A stretch of 64,000 bases of DNA, from the NCBI GenBank assembly GCA_003254925.1, contig QANZ01017774.1:1-64000 (forward strand), written 5' to 3'. Positions within the stretch are counted from its first letter, which is position 1; each line of letters starts with the position of its first letter. This stretch comes from Chamaecrista fasciculata. Taxonomy: Eukaryota > Streptophyta > Magnoliopsida > Fabales > Fabaceae. The notes under the pieces are model-generated. The model was not told where the DNA came from and ran no database searches. It saw only the letters and a list, made by a program, of their open reading frames with translations. Below are positions 1-11,160 of the stretch, piece by piece. The position numbers were made by a program, and so were the translations under genes.

Positions 1-606
1 TATTCACTAATTGATAGTGAAAGACCAATTCTCTATATATGTAATGATCATGATCGCTGAATTTGTAAATTCGTTGAAGTTAAATAATATATAATCTATT
101 ATAATAGGCCTCATGTACAAAGACACATTTAAATTTTTTTTTTAATTTTAGAAAAAAAATAAGTAATAAAATGTTTTTTTTTTCTTTTATTTATTTTTGT
201 TTAAGAAAACTACATATGTTTCTTTCTCGTTCACAAGAGAAGAATTTGGGCAAAGCAACAAGTGGTGAAAGCAAGTTGGGACAAAGAGTTAGGCTTCTAG
301 ACTATATTGGTAGATCTTGGAACTTAGCTATAAATTTGCAATATACTCTCTCCTCATGCAATAGAACAACACAAATCAATGAATCATGCTTTTCATTCAT
401 CTCAAGTTTTATCACCTCAAGAATAAGATAGTCATCAATTTCTCCTATTATATACACTTTTGGTCAACAAGTCCATGATTTGATCCATTAGCAAACACAA
501 AGATAATCCATCTATCTTTCTCTTCATATTCTAGAAATGTCTCAAGTCCAAAATTTAGAATCAAAATACTCTTTGTCGATGCTAAATAAAACTTACCAAA
601 ACCTAT
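1..606. other. Intergenic, no gene supported
   Basis: The stretch is AT-rich. One open frame of 86 codons (171-431, plus) begins in a homopolymer T run and has no recognisable domain. I see no convincing exon, repeat boundary or RNA gene. Confidence 0.4.
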
Positions 607-609
607 AGA

Positions 610-1470
610 CACTACAAAAAAGAATGCGTTTAGCGACGGTTTTATGTGTTGTTTAGCGACGGCTATGGCCGGCTAAGTATTTAACGACGATTAACCGTTG
701 GGATGACCATTAATATATATGTACTCTATATTTTTAATTACATGTTTAATTTTACTACACAATTTTATAATTATAGAGGACCCACTCACATTTACAAGAG
801 AGAAGACACTACTTGTAGTAAATTAAAGACAAACAATATCAGTCCATTCAAATTTAAGAGGAAGTGAGGGAACTTTTTCTAGTTTTTTTTTTTTTGTTGA
901 AGCTTGCTAGTTTAGAATCGATGCTACTATGCCTTCCTCTCTTTTTCTCTCTGTTTCGTTTTTCTTTATAGTGACTCCTTCCAAAACCTAATAAACTAAG
1001 GGTTCATATTTGAGACAAATCAAATGGAAGAATAGACAATGAAACTAGAAATTAAAAATGGTTCAATCGAATGAAAAGCTCACCGTTCAGTAGAGCAACA
1101 CTAAAACAAGGAGTAGAGCAACATCGTTCGTCATCTCCGTCGTGATTTTCGCACCGTTCATTAGGTCGTTCGTCAGCACTCGGCACCATTCAGCACGTAG
1201 TGATTTTGGCGTTCATGAAACTGAGAGTTTGGGATTTGGGATCAAGGGCACAAAAAGCAGCATTTAGGGTTTGAGAGCGAGCGAAAAACGAAAGAGACTA
1301 AAAACGTGGGAAATATTTGGCGCTCTCTCATTTCCTCAACGACAATTCTTCCATGCTTCTGCTGACACTTCATTCAACCGTACGCAAAATAGTAAATTCC
1401 GTGTCTCTTAAGGATGGTTGTAACAAGCGTCGGGAATCGAGCGTCATTAGGTAGTGTTTTTTTAGTAGTG
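610..1470. mobile_element. Non-autonomous CACTA-type element
   Basis: The left end begins CACTACAAAAAA and the right end reads TTTTTTTAGTAGTG, the inverse of CACTACTAAAAAAA. The element is flanked by the 3-bp direct repeat AGA (607-609 and 1471-1473), the expected CACTA target duplication. Subterminal GCGACGG/CGTCG-like motifs occur inside both ends (for example 635-660 and 1425-1445), also typical of the superfamily. The 861-bp body has no transposase frame, so it would depend on an autonomous element elsewhere. Confidence 0.85.
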
Positions 1471-1473
1471 AGA

Positions 1474-2792
1474 ATCCCACCTATATCTTCTGGGTATGAT
1501 GGGAACCTCATGTTATAGAAATTTCATACGGTAAAACTTTCCGATATTGAGGTTCAAGACTATAATAGACCCATAACTAATATTGTAATGTTTCACCAAT
1601 CATCCAACATAGTAAGCCACCATAAAAAATCTAGGAAACACATTGGTCCAAGATAGTATATTGTTAAAGTTAAGTGGCCTCCATGAAGTTTTCCCAAGTG
1701 TAAGAATCTAGCTTGGCTTAATCTAGAATTCATGTCTATGATTAAACCAAAATCCTTTTATGATAACAAACTTCAAATTACAGACTACAAAGGTTCCGTG
1801 TGCAATAAGAACGAAAAGAAGCGTGCAAGCAGAACTTGCCATTTTTAGAAATGCAAGAAAATTATTGCAAAAAATAATCAATTAATAAGTTGAGAAGGCC
1901 AAAGAAAATAAGAAAACCAATCTTAGAACATCCTGATTGGATTTATTGATTGAAATGTAGAAATGTAGAAATCGTGAAATGATAACCTATAAAACTCGAA
2001 AATACTAATACCAAAAGCAAGTATCAAAATCAAAAAAATCCCAAATGAAAAATTAAAGCACGAATATGAAATTAAGGAGAGAACAAAAAGAACAATAAAA
2101 TTACAAGCAATGAAAAAAATGAACAACAAATAATATCGACACAAAATTCTAAACAATTGAGGGAGGAGGTTGAAGAATGACATTGAAATATGAAAGCAAG
2201 AAGAATGTTGAATCTTTAGTGAAGGAGGTTGAAGGAATTATTGCATGTTGCACCGCGTACAAATTACCTTGGCTTTCGTCAAATTTTCAAAACAAGAAAG
2301 TAATGTTATTAAAATTGGATTGGATCGGACAATCAGACCGAGACCCGAGAGTAAAGGTTGCTCGATTTGGACCATTGGATAAATCATAACCTATTCAAAC
2401 TGAATTGAACCGTAACCCAGTGTGATTTTTAGAAAACTGGTCGGGTCACAGTTTTTTATTAAAAAAAAGGTATTGTTTTTAAACTTTTTTTTGTTGTTTC
2501 GTGGGCCAAATGCAAAACAATAATATGAAACCCAATATAAAATATTACATCTCTATTAATACAAAGAAAAAACTCATTTTTTTATTTTTATTAACTTAAT
2601 TATACTATTTATGTTGTAACTTTTATATATTTTATTTATGTAAAACAATAAAATTATAAATTTACAAATATATGTTATTATTATATAAATTTTATAATTA
2701 TAAAGTCATTATTTGGTATAATTTTAATAACATTGCAAGGAAAACAAAAATTGAAATGCGTACGGAATAGCAGCAGGTTTGGGATTTTATTA
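1474..2792. other. Intergenic, no gene supported
   Basis: Two short open frames (86 and 70 codons) are low-complexity or lack homology that I recognise. I found no inverted-repeat boundaries or RNA genes. Confidence 0.4.
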
Positions 2793-2801
2793 TAATTTTT
2801 T

Positions 2802-3405
2802 GGGGAAATTGCATTTACCGCTCCGAATTATGTGTCAATTGCAATGTCCCCACTAATCTATCAAAAATAGCAATTAACCCCCTAATTTTTTAATTTTATA
2901 GCAATGTCCCCCCAACCGGTAGTAACATCGTTATCTTTTTTATTTTTGAAGTCCCTGTAACTTATATAAATACTTTATAAAATAGTCAAATGACTTAATT
3001 ACCCTTACAATGATTTACTTTATTTTATATATTTAAATGGATAAGCATTTTATTACATCAATTTTTCGTTAATTTTGATTGTTGTTAATATTTTTATTTA
3101 ATATTTATAATTTAAATATATTTATTTAAATTTTATTGTATTAACTTGATATAATGAAATAAAAATTGATGAACGAAAAATGTATAATTGAACAAAAAAT
3201 AAACTAATAAATTTTTAAAAAATAAAACATAGTAAAATAAAATATTAAGCTTGTAAAAATATTTAAAATTAAAATGTATGATATATTTTTAAATTATAAA
3301 TTTAAATCATTATAAAGGTAATGATGTCATTTGACTATTTTTGATAGATTAGGAGGGACATTGCAATTGAACACATAGTTCAAGGTGGGTAAATGCAATT
3401 TCCCC
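2802..3405. mobile_element. Mutator-like non-autonomous TIR element
   Basis: The termini are inverted repeats of about 70 bp. The left starts GGGGAAATTGCATTTACC and the right ends GGTAAATGCAATTTCCCC, and both arms carry a matching CTATCAAAAATAG block. A perfect 9-bp direct repeat TAATTTTTT flanks it (2793-2801 and 3406-3414). The 9-bp duplication points to the Mutator superfamily. The AT-rich 604-bp body has no coding capacity. Confidence 0.85.
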
Positions 3406-3523
3406 TAATTTTTTTATATTCTATATGAGTTATTGTTATAGTTTAAAATTTCAAATGGTTAAATGTTTCGTGTCGTAAATCTCATTATAATTATATAAAG
3501 AAAAGTGTCAAAAAATCAATGAA

Positions 3524-3595
3524 GTCGTTGTAGTATAGTGGTAAGTATTCCCGCCTGTCACGCGGGTGACCCTGGTTCGATCCCCGGCAACGGCG
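3524..3595 (+). tRNA. trnD-GUC: tRNA-Asp (anticodon GUC)
   Basis: This is a complete 72-nt cloverleaf with no intron. The acceptor stem GTCGTTG (3524-3530) pairs with CAACGGC (3588-3594), with one G-U pair, and G3595 is the discriminator. The anticodon stem CCCGC/GCGGG encloses the loop CTGTCAC, with anticodon GTC at 3557-3559. The B-box GGTTCGATCCC is intact. A T run for RNA polymerase III termination follows immediately (3596-3599), and an upstream TATATAA (from about 3492) and CAA motifs fit a plant tRNA promoter. It decodes the aspartate codons GAC/GAU in cytosolic translation and looks functional. Confidence 0.97.
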
Positions 3596-3599
3596 TTTT

Positions 3600-4425
3600 C
3601 CCTTTTTCTTGTTATGACATTTTCTTTTTTTTTTTTGGTCAGTTTGTTATGACATTTTCGAATTAACTAATTATGTATCTTCGTTATTTGCCAAACGTTC
3701 AAATCGACCATTTCCAATTTCCAACCCCAACTCTTGAGTTTACTTTCAGAATATATTGAATTATTTTGTTTTTGGCCAAAAATAAAATTATTAAATTATT
3801 GTTTGGTTTGGACACACACTCTAGTAGTCTAATACATAAAAGAGAAATATGCTCTAAATTATTTTTTTTTTCGTCCGAATGCTCTAAATTATTTTTTTTT
3901 ATACTTTAGCCGAATTTTAAATTTTTTTCTATAATTTACAAAAGTATAATAATTCCTCATGCTTTAAAAAGTTTTTAATAACTTAACACTGATAACTTTT
4001 AATTAATATTGTATCAAATGCTACTCATGATTACTATAGTGGCTATCAAAATATGAATATACAAAATTTAGTACTTTCCCATTTTATTTCATACTTTTTA
4101 ATTACCTTTTAATTTTTTTGTGAAAATACCATTTTCATCCTCAAACTTTATATTAACTTTCAATATTATCCTCAATAATTTTTTGTGGTTGATTTCGTCC
4201 TCGAATTTTTATATTTTGGTTAATTTTATTCAAGTAATTTATTTCAATAAATTAACGATGAATTTTATCATATTTTTCAATTTAAATTAAAATTTGAATT
4301 TCTTTTTTATTAATTTCCTACTACATGTTATTATTTACGTAAAATATATCATTAATATTTGGCTAAAATAAAAACAAATGACAAAATCGATAAAATATAA
4401 AATTTTAAGAATAAAATTGACAATA
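3600..4425. other. AT-rich intergenic spacer
   Basis: Only AT-rich, T-run-rich sequence is visible. It includes a small direct repeat of 'gctctaaattatttttttt' near 3850-3900. I see no gene. Confidence 0.45.
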
Positions 4426-4434
4426 AAAAAATAT

Positions 4435-4783
4435 GGCAAAGTGCACTTTTTGTCCCATAATTTTTGCTCAGGTTGCAAATTTGGTCCCGTGTTACACTTT
4501 GAGTCTCATATCTTCGGGTCAAGTTATAGAATTGGTCCCAAATCTTTTGATCAGGTTGCAGAATTGGTCTCATATATTTGAGTCAAGTGTAAAATTAGTC
4601 TCATATATTTGGATCAGGTAGGATTGACGATGAAACTTTTCGCAAAGATATGGGACCACTTCTACAATCTAACCAAAATATATGGGACAAAAAATGATAC
4701 GTGACCAAATCTGCAACCTTTTGCAAACATATGGGACTAAAAGTCCAACAAAAAACTTATGGGACTAAAAGTACACTTTGGCT
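4435..4783. mobile_element. Mutator-like foldback element, 'GGCCAAAGTGCAC' family
   Basis: The left end is GGCAAAGTGCACTTTTTGTCCC and the right end is the inverted GGGACTAAAAGTACACTTTGGCT. Both arms carry reiterated 'tggtcccata...gttgcaaa' blocks, so almost the whole 349 bp can fold on itself. The 9-bp direct repeat AAAAAATAT flanks it (4426-4434 and 4784-4792). It is non-coding and related to the elements at 41630, 43953, 14428, 30364 and 59855. Confidence 0.8.
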
Positions 4784-4868
4784 AAAAAATATTAGAGATA
4801 AGATTAAAAGTTGATGAAAAGTTTGAAAATGGCGAGGGATTCAATTTTTTGGTCAATAATTTTTCATT

Positions 4869-5444
4869 GGCAAAACACTCTTCGTACCCCCAACGTTTAC
4901 GGTGATTTTCAGTTATGCCCCTAACGTTTCATTTGTGTCAGTTATGCCCCCAATGTGAAACGTTAGTTTCAATTATACCCCCAATTTCAATCATCCACAA
5001 AAAAAAACACCATTTTCACATGATTTGAGCTCGGTTTTGATCAGATGTCATATGAGTTTTAATTTTTGGACATCACAAACTTGATTCCTTGGATCAATTT
5101 CAAATATTAAGCTCAAAATAGTCTCAAATCTGAAGAAAATCGGACCCGATGAACCCCAAAAAGGACCAAAACGAAATGCAGCAAAACAAAGCATTTTTCT
5201 CAAAATTTCCATGTCAAAATGATCTTTAGGAGCCGAAAATGAGTACCCATAAACTCATTTATCAAAACAAACTGAAATGAACACGGATCGAAGCTCAAAA
5301 GTTGCGAAAAACGGTACACTAACGAGGGTGGGGGCACAATTGAAACTAACGTTTCACATTGGGGGCACAACTGACACAAATGAAACGTTAGGGGCATAAC
5401 CGAAAATCACCGCAAACGTTAGGGGCATGAACGAGTGTTTTGCC
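4869..5444. mobile_element. Mutator-like TIR element, 'GGCAAAACACTC' family
   Basis: The ends are GGCAAAACACTC and its inverse GAGTGTTTTGCC. The inverted arms extend about 110-130 bp and contain repeated 'taacgtttca...ttatgccccc' blocks. The flanking 9-mers TTTTTCATT (4860-4868) and TTTTTCATG (5445-5453) match at 8 of 9 positions. The interior (about 5000-5310) is unique, non-coding and of unknown origin. Confidence 0.8.
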
Positions 5445-5452
5445 TTTTTCAT

Positions 5453-5929
5453 GTGTTTGACGGCTTAATCATAAAGCCAATAATACTCGACTCCAATTTC
5501 CAAGTTAGCTTACCATCCAGAATGAATATATCGATACTCGATAGGCTCATTTGTTGGCAACCCAAAGATAGACCACATATATACATACTGAATAGGACAT
5601 CAAAAACAGAAAGAAGGGAATAATACAACACAAACAAAACAAACAGGATAAGGTAAACAACGACAATATAGCAAGGAAACAAATGGTAATAACAACGCAA
5701 GAACGATCATATTTAAAAGCTAATAGCATATAGTCAGTAAAGTAAATGCTAAAAACAATGCTACTCTGCAACTTGTATTTAATCGTTCTGGGAGCCATAT
5801 CCTATACCTGTCCTTTGCAATAATAGTAAAACATGCTACTCAAGAACTATTGAGAAAGAAGATCAGTACACTCAAAAACCTATTTCGATGTGCGGAGGAT
5901 TAGTTCTTAGCCTATCGGGTTGGGATACT
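5453..5929. other. Intergenic, no gene supported
   Basis: Short overlapping open frames on both strands have no recognisable domain. The segment lies between a TIR element and the RGP fragment, and I see nothing else. Confidence 0.35.
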
Positions 5930-6472
5930 TTAGGAAACCAAAAAAAAAAAAAAAACATATTTCGATGGGTTCAGTTCATCCCATGCTTCAATCCAGGTCA
6001 CCATGGCATCAGCGAGTTTTTTGAAGTATTCATCAACAACACCAAGCTTATCCCTAACTTGCTTGGAGAGTTCGAGGTAACATTTCTGAACAGTTGTGCA
6101 ATCCTTTGGAAGAGAAACAGATTGGAAGAATGGAATCAGCTCTTCCTGCCAGTGAATCCCCTTGTACTCTTTCTTGAGGTTCACAAATGGGTCGCTGGCT
6201 TTGCTGTGCCAGATGTAAGGCAAGCCTGTCTTGATCCCCAATCCCAAATGATTACATATGACCTACATTGTCAATGAAGAGTGTGTTATTATGAGCCCAA
6301 ATTAAAGTACATTGTCACAATTAGATTCATTGAGGAAAGGAGATTGAATAATCTTAAACACAGGAAGTTCAGTTTAGGATATATACTTTGGTGCACCAGC
6401 CAGCCCACATAGGTTGATCATCACCCATGAGCCCAAAGTACATTGCAGGACCAATCAAATCACGGTTAAAAG
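5930..6472 (-). pseudogene. UDP-arabinopyranose mutase / RGP gene fragment
   Basis: The minus strand encodes the C-terminal part of a reversibly glycosylated polypeptide, the enzyme family (GT75) that interconverts UDP-arabinopyranose and UDP-arabinofuranose for cell-wall synthesis. Two pieces remain. The upstream one (about 6472-6387) reads ..[18 protein letters not shown].., ends ..WAGWCTK and has a GT donor. The downstream one (6262-5930) starts [18 protein letters not shown] and continues to [16 protein letters not shown]. Splicing AAA|GTC restores CTKVICNHLG, so an intron is retained. The usual IGRYDD-type stretch before MWAGW is missing (about 6 residues, in frame), the whole N-terminal catalytic half including the DXD region is absent, and the C-terminus runs into a poly-T-encoded FFFF tail. 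It is a broken gene piece, not a processed copy. Confidence 0.85.
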
Positions 6473-6902
6473 CCAACGAAATTGTTGAAATCGTGCCTTT
6501 GACCATCCCTTTAAATTGTTGAAATCTTGCCTTTGACATTTGTGAGTCCTGAAATCGTGTCTGCAGGACACGATTTTGCAGAAAAAATTAAAATATTAAA
6601 ATTGTGTTAGTTCGATGCGTATCCCATTTAGAGAAATAAGAAATTTTGTTCGGTATTGGAATACTGAGTGTATTATGTAAATAAAAAAACCTAATACAAT
6701 ACATAACTTGTGATCATACTTTCAAGGGGAGAGTTAGGTCTTCGGATAGGATTTTGGTGAAAACTTGTAAAGAAACGATGGAATTGAGGTTTTGTAAGGT
6801 TTTTAGCAGATATGATCTTCTATATTATATTAGTGAACAAATCTTCCCTTATTTGGTCCAACAATTATTATGGAAGACTCACACAGAATTGATAGTTGGG
6901 AC
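6473..6902. other. Degenerate sequence next to the RGP fragment
   Basis: Near-repeats of 'attgttgaaatc(g/t)tgcctttgac' occur at 6479-6540. The rest shows no gene; the open frame starting at 6754 runs into the GC-rich repeat and is not credible. Confidence 0.35.
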
Positions 6903-7206
6903 TAGCACTGTTAAACGGCCCGCCCCGGCCCGTTACGGGCCACGGGCTAAACGGGCCGGGCCGTTTAGGCCCGTTTTTAAACGGGCCAAATTTTTTAAAT
7001 CCAAGCCCGCCCATTTAGCGGGCGGGCCGGGCCGGCCCGCGGGCCTAAACATTTTTACATGCAAATTTTCTTAAAAAAATGTAAACGGGCCTAACCGCCC
7101 CGGCCCGTTACGGGCCACGGGCTAAACGGGCCGGGCCGTTTAGGCCCGTTTTTAAACGGGCCAAATTTTTTAAACCCAAGCCCGCCCATTTAGCGGGCGG
7201 GCCGGN
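6903..7206. mobile_element. hAT-like GC-rich terminus, internally duplicated
   Basis: TAGCACTGTTAAACGG opens a block of alternating GGCCCG/CGGGCC motifs, resembling the terminal and subterminal regions of plant hAT elements. A unit of about 170 bp (about 6912-7082) is repeated almost exactly at 7083-7205, where an ambiguous base (7206) interrupts it. The block contrasts sharply with the AT-rich flanks. I could not find the opposite terminus or a target duplication, so the element is partial or misassembled. Confidence 0.55.
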
Positions 7207-8124
7207 AGCGGGTTGACCCAAAAAATTTCTGAGTCAATTGCTTTCCGGTCCACTAGAGTCATCCAAACCAGATTAGTGAAAGTTTTTTGTATTTGAGTGG
7301 ATGCAAGTAATTGTCTATGTACATCTATTCTTTCATTTTTTTTCAATATTCATTATTTGAATATCAAATTAATTATATTTATTAATAATTTTTTTAAATT
7401 TATAATATCTGATAGTTAAACTATATACAAAATTTTTTGTTGAAATTATTAAAAAACTAAGTTAAATTACATTTTAATTATAAAAATATTATTATTTTTT
7501 TTAAGAAAAAATTATAAAAATATTATTATAACCTTCACATTCAAAGTTTTAAATTCTTCTCAACTCATTAATAATATTATATTATAATATTTAAACAATG
7601 TGAATGATTTTTTTTTTAACAACAACAATGTGAATGATTTATGAACACTTTCTATATTAAGTTCTTCTCATCTATTTCTTACCTTATTAATGACTACAGT
7701 AACACCTACTCTTTAAAACCCCGCCAATTCAAGCACTAAAGTTTCTAAAATCTTCAATTCTTCATGACATTTTAGTTGAGGTAAATCTAAGTCAAAATGT
7801 CAGGAAAAAAAATAAAAATCTAAGTCAAAATGCAGAGAAACTGGGAAATCAATTGAAGATATTATTTCTACAAAATGGGAAATAAAATATAAGGATCCAG
7901 AGCGTATAAATCAAATAATTTTACAAATGAAACAGCTAAAAATTGCGTGTGTGGAAGTGGCACTAAACAATCAACTCCCCAAACAAATAAATTTAGAAAA
8001 CAGAAATCCTTCGTGGCAACAGTTTCTACATGCACTTGCGTGACCTCCTTCTGCTTCCTTTTTCAGAAGAGAGTATACAACCCCATCTTCATCTTCATCT
8101 TCATCTCTCAACAAGCATGATTCA
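7207..8124. other. AT-rich spacer and 3' flank of the COBRA-like gene
   Basis: The region is AT-rich, with T/A runs and a 'caatgtgaatgatt' direct repeat near 7600-7640. The end closest to 8124 probably includes the COBRA-like 3' UTR. No other gene is visible. Confidence 0.4.
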
Positions 8125-10888
8125 CTACAAATTAACCAATAAGATTACCAAAGAAGCCAAGGTGGCTATGGCTGTACTTAGAAGGGAGAAAACTAGCTTC
8201 GATGTTGCATTTGGCAACCATGGGTAGGAATCTGGAGGTGGCATAACGCAGTTATCCCCATTGAAATAGATTCTTCTGGGGAAAGCCCAGCCCTTGTCAA
8301 ATGTGAAGGTTGATAAGTCCTTTCTGAATAAAAGCTCTGACTGCACATTCCCATTTTCTCCAGCTGATGAAAGATAATCGTTATAGAACTGGACTCCCCA
8401 TAGCATACCAGTATCATCTGCAAAACCCAGATTTGAAACCTATTATATAAGAACTGGGAGTGTTTTCTTCCAGAGTAAGACCTGATTGTGAACTGACCAT
8501 AACTGACCATTTTGAAGTCATGCTCTTACATTAAGAAATGAATTAAATTGTTGTAACATATTATACTTTTGGGATGGGCGAACTTAGCTCTGTTTGACAC
8601 CGAAGTGAAAGGCCCGGCCTAAATTTAATTAAGGTCTTAGCAGAAAGTACTCAAATTTGATTTATTAGGCCCAAATTACTCATTACTTTTTATGATCAGG
8701 AGTAGGAATACGAAAGATGAAAATGTAAGTCAGAGAGAACTTACTTAAACCCTCATAAGGTGTTAATGACTTGTAATTAAAGCTGAAAAGCTGGGTGAGA
8801 TTGTCAAAGTTGGGGTGCTGCACAACAAGGTTCCATTTCGAATAGTTCATCACGTAATTGAAGTTTGTGATTGTGACCTTTACTCTCCAGTACTCTTTAT
8901 AATTGAGCTTCACATGCCAATGCACTCGAATTGGACACATATGGCTGGTGCACTGAACTAGAGGCGCGTTACTACCTTTGCTTGACGATGATACAACTGA
9001 GGCTAAGTGTGGGGTGTTTGGACTGCAAGACATAGTCAGAAAGAATATATCAGAAAAGAAGGAAAATGGAAAAAGTAACTATTTTAGGATTAGAAGATAA
9101 GGGCTAAGTTTCAGTTATTCTGTATGAAAAAAAAAATGAAGGACTTACTCTATACAGCTTCCAGGTGCTGTTTTGTTTCGACAGCCACATGTGCAGGTTG
9201 GACAATTTACTATAGTATCATTATAGAATGATGAGAGGGAGACACAGCATGTTGGTGTCTTTTGAGCAAGGAATTGAGAATATGTGCAGGTAACATTCCA
9301 GGTCACTGCAACAAAAAGAAGCAGATTAGGTTAAACAGAAGTTAATACTCAACTTCTCATGATCAGAATTCTTCTAAATAATTTGAAAAACATAAATAAT
9401 CATAATACAATAGTCATAAGCGCCTTGTTTAGAAGACAAATGTATAAGTTAAATTCCATCCAAGTCCAATCCTTTTTGCAACTAACTTACTCAATGCTTG
9501 AGTTGTTCTCCTTTTGTCACTAGTGACAAACTTGGTTGGTTTCACAATCTTTGCAGGGCCACAAGTGTATCCAGGTCCAGGAGCTTTGAGGGTAAAATTT
9601 TTCGGCAACTTGACAGTTTTGTTGGTTGTTCCAGCAAGACCAACACTGACCTGAAATGAGCTGATTGCAGTGGCTGGGTCCTGAGCCCATGAGCTCATTA
9701 CTCCACCTTTGCAGCAATTTGCAATCTGCTGATTATAAGGTGTTCCGGGGAGAAGATCCACAACAGTTGGATCCCTCTTGCAGCAATGTGGGGGGTTTGC
9801 TTTGAACTTAGAGCAGTCTCCTTGCTCTGTGGTTTGTCCTCCCATCATGCTCCAAATCACTTCCTTTTTAGCCCATGTCCAACTTAATGTCCACCCGGGT
9901 GCCTGAATGTGCCGATACTGCTGGAAGTTGTACATTGTTACAACTGCCTGCTCAAAATAAACAAGAATAACTCAATACACATGAAAGAGTAAAAGGAAAA
10001 TGAAGAAAACAATTGGTTTGCTACTTCGATTGTTAGGCTATATTTTTCTTTGTTTCATTTCAAGGGCAATTTACATGTCCAGTCATGCTATAGCTAGTTT
10101 CACTCTTACCTAATTGATACTGCTTCATAACACTCTCTCGGAACTTCATACTTCATATGTGATAATATAATGAGAAAGTAATTAATGGTTACTAATTACT
10201 ATTGTCAAGGACCGTTTCATTGTTTAAAAAAAAAAGCCCAAGAGTGGCTTAATGGATATCTCCTAACACTTACAACATAGCCATCTGCAGTCCAGCTTAT
10301 GACATCCCATTTGATTGTAATGTTTCCAGTTGGATCAAGTGCATCATAGGCTTCTGTATGACAGGCAGAACAGAAAACCATACTTAAATATATATCCAGA
10401 AAAGGAAAATAAAAGAGAAAGGAAATTCAGCTGAATCCGTAATCATATTCAATAAGAACGTAACATCATTCTGTTTCTCGCCAAAATTCAACTTCCGCAT
10501 TCAATTCAACTAGTCCAAATCTCTACATGATGATTCGATGTCTCATAATTAAATTACCAAATTAGAATCAGATCAGATCAGATTGGAATTGGAGAGAAAA
10601 CAATCGCAATAGCACGTAAATCTCACACAAACCAAAACTCCTTCAAATTCCACCGCAGTACAGAGTAACAGCCAGAAATCGAGAAATGGAGATAGATTTG
10701 AAGCAGAACCAAGTAAGCGTAAAGCAAGAGAACACTTGAAAGAAGAAAAAAGAAAGTAAGGGCAAGAATGAAGGAGCAGTAGAACAAGTACCTGTAGAAG
10801 TGAATGTGGAGCAAGAGAAGATGAATACGAGTAAAACCGCGAAGAAGGCAGAACGGGAAGCAACGGATCCATTAACCAACAGTCCCAT
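8125..10888 (-). CDS. COB: COBRA-like GPI-anchored protein, complete gene
   Basis: Six exons join to 453 residues: 10888-10792, 10353-10274, 9947-9491, 9305-9149, 9022-8745, 8417-8125, all with GT-AG introns and compatible phases. COBRA proteins are extracellular GPI-anchored proteins that guide cellulose microfibril orientation during anisotropic expansion. In order I see a signal peptide (about 1-32, hydrophobic FFAVLLVFIFSC), the start of the COBRA domain (EAYDALDPTGNITIKWDV), a CBM-like aromatic-rich N-terminal region (APGWTLSWTWAKKEVIWSM), the family Cys-Cys motif CCVS near residue 231, many N-glycosylation sequons, and a C-terminal hydrophobic tail (LVFSLLSTAIATLASLVILLVNL) after a small-residue stretch that fits a GPI attachment site. 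The length matches Arabidopsis COBRA (about 456). The start codon opens the signal peptide. A close relative is COBRA itself rather than the long COBL7-11 clade. The gene is the left, intact copy of a tandem duplication. Confidence 0.93.
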
Positions 10889-11160
10889 AGCCTCGATTTC
10901 TGCGTGCTGATTCGTTCAAAGAAGTTCGTTAAGCTTCAAGATCTGCACGCGAGAAATGAAGAGAGAGAAAGAGAGAGAAGTGTGAGGGGTTTGGGTTCAC
11001 ATGAGAAAGCAGAGAGAGAGAGAGAAGAGGAAGAAGGAAGAGTGAAAAAGCACAAGCTGTCAATCATCACCGTTGTGTGATTTGTGTGAATATGTAAGCA
11101 TGAGAGAAGAAGATCTGAAAGAGACTCCAGTCTTCGCAAGTCAAATTTCTATAATACCCC
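10889..11160 (-). promoter_or_regulatory. Leader and proximal promoter of the COBRA-like gene
   Basis: Upstream of the start codon is a purine/pyrimidine-biased leader (GA repeats on plus, so CT-rich in the transcript, about 10955-11035), common in plant 5' UTRs. The minus strand has a weak TATTATAG motif around 11150. Parts align with the region upstream of the truncated copy (17367-17490), which has lost most of the CT-rich leader. Confidence 0.45.

Noticed and set aside
171-431. 86-codon open frame (plus)
   Set aside because: It starts in a T run, has no domain and is isolated in repeat-like sequence.
5888-6277. 129-codon open frame on plus
   Set aside because: It is the antisense of the RGP fragment, which has clear family similarity on minus.
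6754-7074. 106-codon frame running through GC-rich repeats
   Set aside because: The second half is a translation of hAT-like subterminal repeats; not a protein.
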